Assembly (NCBI RefSeq): GCF_900101765.1
Contig: NZ_LT627735.1
Location: 1,302,001 to 1,366,000 of the forward strand
DNA: 64,000 nucleotides
DNA from: Nonlabens sp. Hel1_33_55
GTDB taxonomy: Bacteria > Bacteroidota > Bacteroidia > Flavobacteriales > Flavobacteriaceae
Reading direction: 5' to 3'
Numbering within the stretch: position 1 is the first letter of the stretch; the number at the start of each line of letters is the position of its first letter. The notes below the pieces were generated by a model that was not told the origin of the DNA, ran no database searches, and saw only the letters and a list, made by a program, of their open reading frames with translations. This document shows, in pieces, positions 8,571-16,616 of the stretch. The position numbers were made by a program, and so were the translations under genes.

Positions 8571-9566
8571 TTATCTTAAAAGGCGACCTACATTATCACC
8601 TTTTACTAGGTGCATGACTTCTTCACTACTACTCAAATTCACATCTCCAATGGTGCTATGCTTTAAAACGGATGCTGCTACCGCATACTCCACAGTTTGT
8701 TGATCGTCCAGGTTTAATAAGCCATAGATCAATCCAGCCATGAAGGCATCTCCACCACCTATTCTATCAACGATATTGCTCATTTCGTACGTTTTGGAAG
8801 TATAGAGCTTACCATCCTTGTACATGACCACAGTCAAATCATTGTGAGACGCCGAATGTGATACTCGTATGGATTTGGAAAAGGCTTTTACATTGGGATA
8901 CTTTTCTATCACTAATTCACAGTTGCGTGACCAGTCATCATCATGGATTCCCAAACAATTTTCCAGATCAACTCTACCACCAACTACATAATCTGTATGT
9001 TCTACTAAACCAGGCATTATATCCAATGGCTGCTTGCCATATTGCCATAGGTTTCTCCTGTAATTAATGTCACCACTTGTTTGAACACCTCGTTTTTTAG
9101 CTTCTTTTAAAGCTCTAAGTGTTACATCTGCAGCACTTTGCGAAATGGCAGGAGTAATACCGCTATAATGAAACCAATTGGCATCTTCGAAGACAATATC
9201 CCAATCAACTTCATCTTCTTTCAAATAAGCAAAAGTGGTATCAAACCTATCGTAAACGATTCTTGATGGACGTTGCATAACGCCACATTCTAGAAAGTAT
9301 ATACCAAGCCGTCCTTCTTTTCTAACGATTCCCTCGCTTCCAACATTATTCATTTTAAGAAAACGCTCCACCCGTTCCCCTAAATCACTCTTTGGTAATG
9401 CGGTAATATGCGTGTTTTTCAAACCCATGTGGGCAAGTGAAACACCTACATTAGCTTCAGAGCCTCCAAAATTTACGTCAAAATTGACCGTTTGAAATAA
9501 TCTTTTATTGTTGGGAACGGTAAGGCGCATGAGAACCTCACCTAAGGTTACTACTTTTTGATTCAT
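8571..9566 (-). CDS. kdgK: 2-keto-3-deoxygluconate kinase (PfkB family)
   Basis: A 331-residue PfkB-type sugar kinase. The substrate-side motif is FGGSEANVGVSLAHMG (around residues 33-48) and the ATP/anion-hole motif is DRIGGGDAF (267-275), with Asp273 the catalytic base. It would phosphorylate KDG, on which the UxuA and KduD branches meet, to KDPG for Eda immediately downstream. The specific substrate is inferred from the neighbourhood, since PfkB kinases are hard to tell apart by motif alone. Confidence 0.9.
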   Translation of the reverse strand: MNQKVVTLGEVLMRLTVPNNKRLFQTVNFDVNFGGSEANVGVSLAHMGLKNTHITALPKSDLGERVERFLKMNNVGSEGIVRKEGRLGIYFLECGVMQRPSRIVYDRFDTTFAYLKEDEVDWDIVFEDANWFHYSGITPAISQSAADVTLRALKEAKKRGVQTSGDINYRRNLWQYGKQPLDIMPGLVEHTDYVVGGRVDLENCLGIHDDDWSRNCELVIEKYPNVKAFSKSIRVSHSASHNDLTVVMYKDGKLYTSKTYEMSNIVDRIGGGDAFMAGLIYGLLNLDDQQTVEYAVAASVLKHSTIGDVNLSSSEEVMHLVKGDNVGRLLR

Positions 9567-9579
9567 GGTTGATTATTGA

Positions 9580-9608
9580 GTATCGACAAACTTAAAACAA
9601 ATTGATAC
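9580..9608 (-). promoter_or_regulatory. Candidate promoter and inverted repeat upstream of kdgK-eda
   Basis: On the - strand TAAGTTTG (plus-strand 9587-9594) fits the TAnnTTTG box, 21 nt before the kdgK start. It lies between arms GTATCGA (9580-9586) and TTGATAC (9602-9608), a 6-of-7 inverted repeat that could be a regulator site. No clear TTG -33 element. Confidence 0.35.
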
Positions 9609-9751
9609 TATAACGAAATAGCTCATTTCACTATCTAAAAAGATTTTTGAATTTTTTCGTAAAAAGCATAGCATTTTCACGACATAGCTGGAGAACATTA
9701 ACCAAAAACCAATTTTTAGTAAATATTATCCTGTGCGATCTCATTTGCTTT

Positions 9752-9759
9752 TAACTTTG
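9752..9759 (+). promoter_or_regulatory. Candidate -7 box of folE
   Basis: TAACTTTG matches TAnnTTTG and lies 19 nt before the folE ATG, implying a leader of about 13-15 nt. A good TTG at -33 is not seen. Confidence 0.4.
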
Positions 9760-9778
9760 GCCTTTAAACATTATAAGA

Positions 9779-10375
9779 ATGCCCTACCGAGTATTTGAAG
9801 AGTACAATATCAAAGTAACAGATGACATCCGTGAGAAATATAAAAGTGTCATTACAGATTTAGGTGAAGATGTAGAACGAGAAGGATTATTAAAGACTCC
9901 TGAAAGAGCAGCAAAAGCCATGCAGTTTCTAACCAGCGGTTACGATCAAGATGCTGCAAAGGTGTTGAAGAGCGCCATGTTTGCAGAAGATTATAACGAC
10001 ATGGTTATTGTAAAAGACATAGAACTTTATTCCTTGTGTGAACACCACATGCTTCCTTTTTTTGGAAAAGCGCACATTGCCTACATTCCTGATGGACATA
10101 TTGTTGGTCTTTCCAAAATACCTCGTATTGTAGATATTTTTGCACGTAGACTACAAGTTCAAGAACGTCTGACCCATGATATACTTGAATGCATTCACCA
10201 AACCCTAAAACCAAAAGGAGTCGCTGTAGTAATTGAAGCGTCCCATATGTGTATGATGATGCGTGGTGTTCAAAAGCAAAACAGCTCCACGACCACGAGT
10301 GGTTTTAGAGGACAGTTTGAAAAGGTGGAAACCAGATCAGAGTTTCTTCATCTTATTTCTAGCGACTTGCATTAA
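9779..10375 (+). CDS. folE: GTP cyclohydrolase I
   Basis: FolE (198 residues) converts GTP to 7,8-dihydroneopterin triphosphate for folate and other pterin or deazapurine products. Zinc ligands are Cys87 and His90 in SLCEHHMLPFF and Cys158 in SHMCMMMRG; TPERAAKAM and GLSKIPRIVDIFARRLQVQERLT are the conserved substrate and structure motifs. The length is normal. It is divergent from kdgK and followed by a small membrane protein gene. Confidence 0.97.
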   Translation: MPYRVFEEYNIKVTDDIREKYKSVITDLGEDVEREGLLKTPERAAKAMQFLTSGYDQDAAKVLKSAMFAEDYNDMVIVKDIELYSLCEHHMLPFFGKAHIAYIPDGHIVGLSKIPRIVDIFARRLQVQERLTHDILECIHQTLKPKGVAVVIEASHMCMMMRGVQKQNSSTTTSGFRGQFEKVETRSEFLHLISSDLH

Positions 10376-10421
10376 TAGAATGGAATGAAGTTTGAATAGT
10401 TAATTCCAAACAACTACAATC

Positions 10422-10736
10422 ATGTTTCAATCAAAATCATCCAAATTATTCTTCAGCGTCTTGTTTGACCTTGTAGGAATGGCGTCTTATGCGGTTCCTT
10501 TCGTAGGTGAGCTTATCGATATCATATGGGCGCCCATTGCTGGTTACCTTATGACTAAAGTTTACCCTGGAAAAACGGGAAAAACGGCTGGTATTTTAAC
10601 TACTATTGAAGAACTCGTTCCAGGTCTTGACATCATACCTACGTTTACTCTGACGTGGATTTATACTTATATCATTAAGAAAGAAGATACCCAAACCTCA
10701 AAAGAGCCACAAACAATTGAGGTTGAGGCCTACTAG
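10422..10736 (+). CDS. Small membrane protein of unknown function
   Basis: A 104-residue protein with a hydrophobic segment at about 8-30 (VLFDLVGMASYAVPFVGELID), a second at about 31-45 and a third around 73-87; the tail is polar and acidic. The Gly/Pro-rich membrane region suggests an inner-membrane protein. I do not recognise a named family. Its TAG stop shares four bases (CTAG) with the opposite-strand msrA stop, so the two genes are convergent and overlap. Confidence 0.7.
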   Translation: MFQSKSSKLFFSVLFDLVGMASYAVPFVGELIDIIWAPIAGYLMTKVYPGKTGKTAGILTTIEELVPGLDIIPTFTLTWIYTYIIKKEDTQTSKEPQTIEVEAY

Positions 10737-11257
10737 ATTGCAAGTTGTTTAAAGCCTGTCATTAGTTTCTTGATTTTAGGATCAATAATGACTTGGCAAT
10801 AACCTTGCTCTCTATTGTTGTTGTAATAATCTTTGTGATAATCCTCTGCCTTGTAAAATCCGCTGGCTGCAGAAACTTCTGTAACGATAGGGTTTGAAAA
10901 CGATCCAGATTCATTTAAGTTGTCGATCAATTCTCGTGCGGTCTTTTCCTGCTCTTCATTAGTGAAAAATATAGCGCTGCGATAGTGAGTTCCTATATCA
11001 TAACCCTGACGATTCAATGTTGTTGGATCGTGTGTGGCAAAGAAAACTTGAAGAAGCTCTTTAAAACTGACTATTTCAGGATCAAAAATAATTTTGATGG
11101 CTTCCGCATGACCTGTTCTTCCTTGTACCACTTCTCGATACGGTGGATTTTTAATATTCCCACCACTAAAACCAGGAATTACCTCACTCACTCCTTTAAC
11201 TCTTTGAAAAACTGCCTCGGTACACCAAAAACATCCACCTGCTAGTATTGCTTCCAT
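10733..11257 (-). CDS. msrA: Peptide-methionine (S)-S-oxide reductase
   Basis: A 174-residue MsrA with the catalytic Cys9 in AGGCFWCTE and a C-terminal GYCQVII cysteine that can act in recycling. GHAEAIKIIFDP and HDPTTLNRQGYDIGTHYRS are family blocks for methionine-sulfoxide recognition. It repairs the S form of oxidised methionine in proteins, probably in the cytoplasm as there is no signal peptide. Its stop overlaps the opposite gene through CTAG. Confidence 0.96.
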   Translation of the reverse strand: MEAILAGGCFWCTEAVFQRVKGVSEVIPGFSGGNIKNPPYREVVQGRTGHAEAIKIIFDPEIVSFKELLQVFFATHDPTTLNRQGYDIGTHYRSAIFFTNEEQEKTARELIDNLNESGSFSNPIVTEVSAASGFYKAEDYHKDYYNNNREQGYCQVIIDPKIKKLMTGFKQLAI

Positions 11258-11339
11258 CCTTTTTTATTACAAGTTACGACCTAGGCACCACACCTATCGA
11301 TTCTTAACAACTCTTTAGACTTAAGTAGGTTTTTTACTG

Positions 11340-11347
11340 TAGTTTTG
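11340..11347 (+). promoter_or_regulatory. -7 box very close to the DUF5916 start
   Basis: TAGTTTTG matches TAnnTTTG but ends only 4 nt before ATG 11352. If real, the transcript would be nearly leaderless. There is no later methionine that would keep the signal peptide. Confidence 0.35.
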
Positions 11348-11351
11348 CAAA

Positions 11352-13841
11352 ATGCGTGATTTTCCCGTCCATAAAAGGACTTTTTTTGTAGTTATTGCTT
11401 GTATTTTTTTCGCTTTCGCGAAAGCGCAAACATCAACCAATCAAACTGACATCAAACGTAAGGTTTATCAAGCTACAAGAGTCACCTCACAGCCTGTCAT
11501 TGATGGGAAGCCTTTTGAACCCTTCTGGGAATCCATACCTCCAGGTGGCGATTTTATCATGATAGAACCTACCAGCGGTCTTGCAGAACGGGAAACTCAT
11601 AAAACCGAATTCAAAATTGCCTACGATAACGATGCACTTTATGTTGCTGGTTATATGTATGATAATGAGCCCAATAGGATTCTAAGGCAATTTTCGCAAC
11701 GAGATGAGATTTCGGCCCAGGCAGATCTTTTCGGCTTCTTCTTAAATACATATAACAATCAAATTAACCAAACGAGATTTTATGCTACGAGCGCTAACTC
11801 CCTAGGCGATTCTGTAGCAGAAAATGGTAGCGAAGATTTTAGCTTCAACGTGGTTTTTAAATCAGAAACAACCATCGATGGAAATGGTTGGTACGTAGAA
11901 ATGCGCATACCTTATAGAACCCTAAGATTCAACGAGGCCGAAGAGCAAGACTGGAGTTTTCAAATCTTCCGTAGGATCAAGCACTTGAATGAGGATTATT
12001 CCTTTAACTATATTGATAGAACCACTGGATCTTCCTCACAATACGATGCTATTCTTAATGGAGTGGAAAACATCAATCCGCCGCTGCGTTTGAATTTATA
12101 TCCCTTTGCAGCCTCCAGTTATGATGTTTTTGATGGAGAGAAGTTATTCAATATAAGTGCAGGTATGGACATCAAATATGGGATAAATGAAGCGTTCACA
12201 CTGGATGCAACGTTGATACCAGATTTTGGGCAGGTAGCTTTTGATCAAGTATCTCTTAATCTTGGCCCATTTGAGCAAACCTTTAGCGAGAATAGAGCCT
12301 TCTTTTCAGAAGGAACCGACCTTTTCAATAAAGGTGGTTTGTTTTTCTCGAGACGTATAGGTCAGACGCCATCTGGATCTGGTGATGTTGATTTATTTGA
12401 AAATGAGGACATAGTTGATAATCCCAGCAATGCTAAACTTTTGAATGCTGTAAAAGTAACTGGTCGCAATCGCAATGGTCTGGGAATAGGTTTTTTAAAT
12501 GCATTTACAGAAAAGACTGAGGCTACTATCCAAGGATTTGAAATCAATGCTGCAAATGATACCATCGTAACGAGACGTACTGCCGTTACAGAACCTATCA
12601 CAAATTATAATGTATTCGTTTTAGACCAACAGTATGGCAGTAACTCGTCGGTTTCATTTACAAATGCTAGCACATTAAGAAGCGGCAGTTTTACAGATGC
12701 TAATGTTAGCGCCTTTGTAATTGACCACAATGACAAAGACCTCAAGAATAATTACAGTGCAGAGCTCAAAATGAGTAATCGCTTCCTCACTGATGACACT
12801 AAAACCGGTACAGCTGTAGAGCTTGACTGGCGCAGTACGAGTGGTAACTGGCAGCCAAGAGTTTCATACGATCTAATTAGTGATAATTGGGATCCTAATG
12901 ACTTGGGAAGAAACTTCAGGACTAATTTTCATCAGCTTTTTGGAGAAATGCAATATGAGCAATTTGTGCCCAAAGGTATTTTCAATAGTTACCGTTTCTC
13001 TCTGGGAGCAAGTCATAGAAGATCATTGGATCCAGATTTTCATATCCAGAGCTCTGCGAGCTTAAACGCTAGATTTTTCACTAGAGAACGAAATGCATTT
13101 GGGTTTGACACCTCAGTAGGTAGTCGCAACCTGAATAGGTTTGAATCTAGAATTGCAGGCTTAAATGTGCGATATTCAGCAAATCAATCTTTCGGCGGAT
13201 TCATATCTACAGATTATCGTAAGAAATTTGCTATAGATATACGAGGTGGCTATTTCTATTTATTTGACGACCCAGAAAAAGGTTATAATTTCAACATATC
13301 ACCTAGATACAGGTTTAGCGATAAGTTTTTGCTGGTTTATAGATTTGACTGGAGTAAAAATGATTTGCGCAATAGCTTTGTAACTACCACAGATAATGGA
13401 ACTACATCTATACTAAGTCGCCGCGATACTCACAGCGTTGAGAATTCGGTTTCTGGGACCTATAATTTCAATAACAAACAAGCTTTGAGTCTAGCTTTTA
13501 GAAATAACTGGAGTCGAGCAGCATTTAGTCGCGAGTTTGCAGAATTGCAAGAGGACGGTCGCACAGCAGACAGCAATTATGAATTAGATGAGGATTCAAA
13601 TCCAGATGCCAATTTCAATGTATGGAATCTAGACTTGTCTTACAGATGGAGGTTTGCACCTGGTAGTGAAGCAAGATTGTTATATCGCAATAGCATTTTT
13701 AATTTTGATAATCAAGGTGATATTAGTTTCCAGAATAGCCTTGATGAGTTATTCATGCAGCCTGTTAGACATAATCTAAGCCTACGCATCACCTACTTCA
13801 TTGATGTGAACGAGGCTAAAAATTGGTTTTCTTCCACATAA
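11352..13841 (+). CDS. DUF5916 outer-membrane protein with CBM9-like N-terminal domain
   Basis: An 829-residue envelope protein. It has a signal peptide ending ...FAFAKAQ, whose AFAKA is encoded by the 16-bp palindrome. Residues about 40-240 look like a carbohydrate-binding family 9-like sandwich (PVIDGKPFEPFWESIP, FKIAYDNDALYVAGYMYD, GWYVEMRIPYRTLRF). The rest is a long DUF5916 region rich in alternating aromatic strands, consistent with an outer-membrane beta barrel. The function of the family is not established; binding or export of a substrate at the cell surface is a guess. lolD starts 20 nt downstream. Confidence 0.85.
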   Translation: MRDFPVHKRTFFVVIACIFFAFAKAQTSTNQTDIKRKVYQATRVTSQPVIDGKPFEPFWESIPPGGDFIMIEPTSGLAERETHKTEFKIAYDNDALYVAGYMYDNEPNRILRQFSQRDEISAQADLFGFFLNTYNNQINQTRFYATSANSLGDSVAENGSEDFSFNVVFKSETTIDGNGWYVEMRIPYRTLRFNEAEEQDWSFQIFRRIKHLNEDYSFNYIDRTTGSSSQYDAILNGVENINPPLRLNLYPFAASSYDVFDGEKLFNISAGMDIKYGINEAFTLDATLIPDFGQVAFDQVSLNLGPFEQTFSENRAFFSEGTDLFNKGGLFFSRRIGQTPSGSGDVDLFENEDIVDNPSNAKLLNAVKVTGRNRNGLGIGFLNAFTEKTEATIQGFEINAANDTIVTRRTAVTEPITNYNVFVLDQQYGSNSSVSFTNASTLRSGSFTDANVSAFVIDHNDKDLKNNYSAELKMSNRFLTDDTKTGTAVELDWRSTSGNWQPRVSYDLISDNWDPNDLGRNFRTNFHQLFGEMQYEQFVPKGIFNSYRFSLGASHRRSLDPDFHIQSSASLNARFFTRERNAFGFDTSVGSRNLNRFESRIAGLNVRYSANQSFGGFISTDYRKKFAIDIRGGYFYLFDDPEKGYNFNISPRYRFSDKFLLVYRFDWSKNDLRNSFVTTTDNGTTSILSRRDTHSVENSVSGTYNFNNKQALSLAFRNNWSRAAFSREFAELQEDGRTADSNYELDEDSNPDANFNVWNLDLSYRWRFAPGSEARLLYRNSIFNFDNQGDISFQNSLDELFMQPVRHNLSLRITYFIDVNEAKNWFSST
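11411..11426. repeat. 16-bp palindrome, copy 4 (in a signal peptide)
   Basis: Exact CGCTTTCGCGAAAGCG, read as AFAKA at the end of the hydrophobic core of the DUF5916 signal peptide. Confidence 0.95.
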
Positions 13842-13861
13842 AAGCATGTACCTTTACCACA

Positions 13862-14530
13862 ATGATTGAAGCAAAGAATATTTACAAGAGTTTTGATGAT
13901 TTACAGGTACTCAAAGGTGTTGACCTAAGTATCAAAGAATCAGAAATCGTGAGTGTTATAGGTAGTTCTGGTGCTGGTAAAACCACTCTATTACATATTC
14001 TGGGAACCTTGGAAAAACCCGATAAAGTATCCAACTCGTCGCTTATGATCGACGGCACAGATGTCACAAAATTGTCTGCCCGACAATTGAGTCATTTTAG
14101 AAATCAATCGCTTGGTTTCATCTTTCAATTCCATCAATTATTGCCTGAATTTACAGCGCTAGAGAATGTATGTATTCCTGCATACATCAATAAAAAATCC
14201 AAAGCCGTCGCCGAAAAACGAGCGCAAGAGCTTTTGGAATATTTAAGTCTTGGCGACCGCATCAACCACAAGCCTAACGAGTTAAGTGGTGGCGAACAGC
14301 AACGCGTCGCTGTGGCACGTTCGTTAATTAATGATCCAAAGGTCATTTTTGCAGATGAACCAACTGGAAACCTGGATAGCAATACAGCCGCTAATCTTCA
14401 TGAACTCATAGTAGATCTGCGCAAAAATTTTAACCAGACCTTTGTCATCGTGACTCACAATAAGGAGCTCGCCACACTTGCAGATCGCACGCTCACGATG
14501 AGCGATGGTAGATTTGTTGAGTATGAATAA
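13862..14530 (+). CDS. lolD: LolD-type lipoprotein-export ABC ATPase
   Basis: A 222-residue ABC ATPase with Walker A GSSGAGKT (34-41), signature LSGGEQQRVAVARSL, Walker B VIFADEPTGNLD and an H-loop histidine in VIVTHNKEL. The size and the FQFHQLLPEFTALENV stretch are those of LolD/MacB-type enzymes that release lipoproteins from the inner membrane; the LolC/E partner is not in the window. ATG 13862 gives the standard MIEAKNIYKSF N terminus; an upstream TTG at 13823 is rejected. The end overlaps the next gene by 8 nt. Confidence 0.88.
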   Translation: MIEAKNIYKSFDDLQVLKGVDLSIKESEIVSVIGSSGAGKTTLLHILGTLEKPDKVSNSSLMIDGTDVTKLSARQLSHFRNQSLGFIFQFHQLLPEFTALENVCIPAYINKKSKAVAEKRAQELLEYLSLGDRINHKPNELSGGEQQRVAVARSLINDPKVIFADEPTGNLDSNTAANLHELIVDLRKNFNQTFVIVTHNKELATLADRTLTMSDGRFVEYE

Positions 14531-15290
14531 GAAAGAGCTTAAAGAATTTCTGGACCACAAGGTAGAAATCTACAATAAGCCAGATTTCATACCTCACGAT
14601 CCTATTCAAATCCCGCATCGATTTACAGATCCTAGTGACATCGCTTACTCTGGTTTTTTAACCGCGACCATATCCTGGGGCAATCGCAAATCCATCATCA
14701 ATAACGCCACTAAGTTGATGGATCTCATGGACAATTCGCCAGCAGATTTTATCAGAAATTTCCAATCCACGGATCTGGATCGATTTGATGGATTTGTCCA
14801 CAGAACCTTCAATAGCGAGGACTGCAAGACATTTATGAGAGCGTTGCAGGATATTGAGTTGCGTGATGATGGTTTGGAAAACGCTTTCGCGAAAGCGAAC
14901 AAATCTGCATCAAATCTGCAAGAAGGAATCTCTAAGTTCAAGAAACGTTTCTTTGAAATTGAGCACCTAAACAGAACGCAGAAACATGTGAGCGATCCCA
15001 TGAAAAATAGCAGCGCTAAACGCATCAATATGTTTTTGAGATGGATGGTTAGGAGCGATAACAATGGCGTTGATTTTGGAATCTGGAACCAGTTATCGAT
15101 GAGTGACCTATCCTTACCACTGGATGTCCATACAGGAAATATTTCAAGAAAACTCAAGTTGCTGAAGCGTAAACAGAATGACGCAAAAGCAGTATTGGAG
15201 CTAGACACAGCTCTTAGAAAATTAGACCCGCTAGATCCTGTAAAATATGATTACGCCCTTTTTGGATTAGGAGTTTTTGACGATTTGTAA
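14523..15290 (+). CDS. DUF2400 (TIGR02757) family protein
   Basis: A 255-residue protein of the DUF2400 family, recognised by IPHRFTDPSDIAYSGFLTATISWGNRKSI and the later DLSLPLDVHTGNISRKL and DPVKYDYALFGLGVF. The family is widespread in Bacteroidota and of unknown function; the helical C-terminal part recalls HhH base-excision glycosylases, a weak resemblance only. The start at 14523 overlaps lolD by 8 nt, suggesting coupling. The palindrome is read as AFAKA in the middle of the protein. Confidence 0.88.
   Translation: MNKKELKEFLDHKVEIYNKPDFIPHDPIQIPHRFTDPSDIAYSGFLTATISWGNRKSIINNATKLMDLMDNSPADFIRNFQSTDLDRFDGFVHRTFNSEDCKTFMRALQDIELRDDGLENAFAKANKSASNLQEGISKFKKRFFEIEHLNRTQKHVSDPMKNSSAKRINMFLRWMVRSDNNGVDFGIWNQLSMSDLSLPLDVHTGNISRKLKLLKRKQNDAKAVLELDTALRKLDPLDPVKYDYALFGLGVFDDL
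14882..14897. repeat. 16-bp palindrome, copy 5 (inside the DUF2400 gene)
   Basis: Exact CGCTTTCGCGAAAGCG, read in frame as AFAKA. Confidence 0.95.
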
Positions 15291-15360
15291 GATATTTCAC
15301 TAAAACGTTAAACAATTAACAATTTAGAAGTACATTTAGGATCCCTAAAAACCCTAAATA

Positions 15361-16575
15361 ATGATTCATGCACCATTGCATCCTATTGAGCAAGATCGTC
15401 TAGAATATTTAAGATCTTTTAAGGTGCAGCCAGAGGTTCCAACAGAGGATCTCGATCAATTACTAGATATTGCTTGCAAATTATTGGGCCTTCCCAAAGG
15501 TCTCATTTCAATTGTAGAACGTGATGTAGTAGAGTTTAAATCACAGTATGGATTTAATCTTCCTGCATCGCCTAGAAACCTCAGCTTTTGTTCTCATGCC
15601 ATCGCCAGTCAAGATGAAATTTTTTACATAGAAGATGCTAGAAATGATCCTTATTTTAAACATCATCCATACGTAAAAGGTAATGATCCTGTAATATTTT
15701 ATGCTGGTGTGCCCATCATGGACCAGGAGAATCTACCTCTGGGAACTGTTTGTGTCATTGATAGCAAACCAAGGTCTCTAAGTGAAGAGGAAAAAGAATC
15801 ACTCAAAATGATCAGCAAAATGATTATGAGACAAATGCAGTTGCGCAAGGAAAAACTAGAACTGGAAAAAAAGCAAACTGTACTTAAAGAAAAGAATGAC
15901 CTTCTCAAAAATTTTGCTCATGTCGTTTCTCATGATATGAAAATGCCACTCGCAAATATGATTATGACAAGTGACGTCATGAGGCAAAAATATAAAGGTA
16001 AATTAGATGCAGCTGGTGAAGATTATTTGAAAGGAATAAAGTCTGCAGCTTTTTCCATGCGAGATTACATCGATAATATTTTAAATCACTACGAGAGTGA
16101 ACAATCTGTTTTAAATACAAACGATCACTTTGATATTAACAGTATGCTTCTCAACATAGAGGAGATGCTGGGAATGAGAAAAGAATACATCCATTTTATT
16201 CTACCTGAAAATAATCTTGAGTTGGATTGCGATGAGTCTGCTGTTGAACAAATTCTAGTTAATTTAATAGGTAATAGTTTAAAATATAATACCGAGGAAT
16301 CGATAAGAATTCAAGTGATAGCAACAGAATCTGACAAATATTATCGTATTTCTATAATAGATAATGGAATGGGTATTCCCGAGACTAAGCAAAAAGAAGT
16401 TTTCAAATTATTTACAACACTTAATCAAATAGATCGTAGTGGTAAGCGCGGCCATGGAATAGGATTATCAACAGTGAAAATTCTAGTAGATAAATTAGGT
16501 GGTGTTATTACTTGTAAATCTAAAATTGACCAGGGCACTGCCTTCACATTTACCATAGCAAAACAAGTTGGCTAA
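15361..16575 (+). CDS. GAF-domain sensor histidine kinase (soluble)
   Basis: A 404-residue kinase without membrane helices. Residues about 20-160 form a GAF sensor domain (LDIACKLLGLPKGLISIVE, FCSHAIASQDEIFYIEDA). A coiled coil (about 155-185) leads to the H box AHVVSHDMKMPL with His191. The ATPase core has the N box NLIGNSLKYN, G1 DNGMGIP and G2 GHGIGLS. It should autophosphorylate in response to a cytoplasmic signal. No response regulator is adjacent, so its partner and ligand are unknown. Confidence 0.9.
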   Translation: MIHAPLHPIEQDRLEYLRSFKVQPEVPTEDLDQLLDIACKLLGLPKGLISIVERDVVEFKSQYGFNLPASPRNLSFCSHAIASQDEIFYIEDARNDPYFKHHPYVKGNDPVIFYAGVPIMDQENLPLGTVCVIDSKPRSLSEEEKESLKMISKMIMRQMQLRKEKLELEKKQTVLKEKNDLLKNFAHVVSHDMKMPLANMIMTSDVMRQKYKGKLDAAGEDYLKGIKSAAFSMRDYIDNILNHYESEQSVLNTNDHFDINSMLLNIEEMLGMRKEYIHFILPENNLELDCDESAVEQILVNLIGNSLKYNTEESIRIQVIATESDKYYRISIIDNGMGIPETKQKEVFKLFTTLNQIDRSGKRGHGIGLSTVKILVDKLGGVITCKSKIDQGTAFTFTIAKQVG

Positions 16576-16598
16576 TCATAGGGAACATCCTATCTTTG
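16568..16598 (+). promoter_or_regulatory. Promoter of the BatA-like gene
   Basis: TTG at 16568-16570, a 20-nt spacer and TATCTTTG at 16591-16598 fit the Bacteroidota consensus well and end 18 nt before the ATG. It overlaps the end of the kinase gene. Confidence 0.6.
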
Positions 16599-16616
16599 AG
16601 CAATCTTAGATAATCG

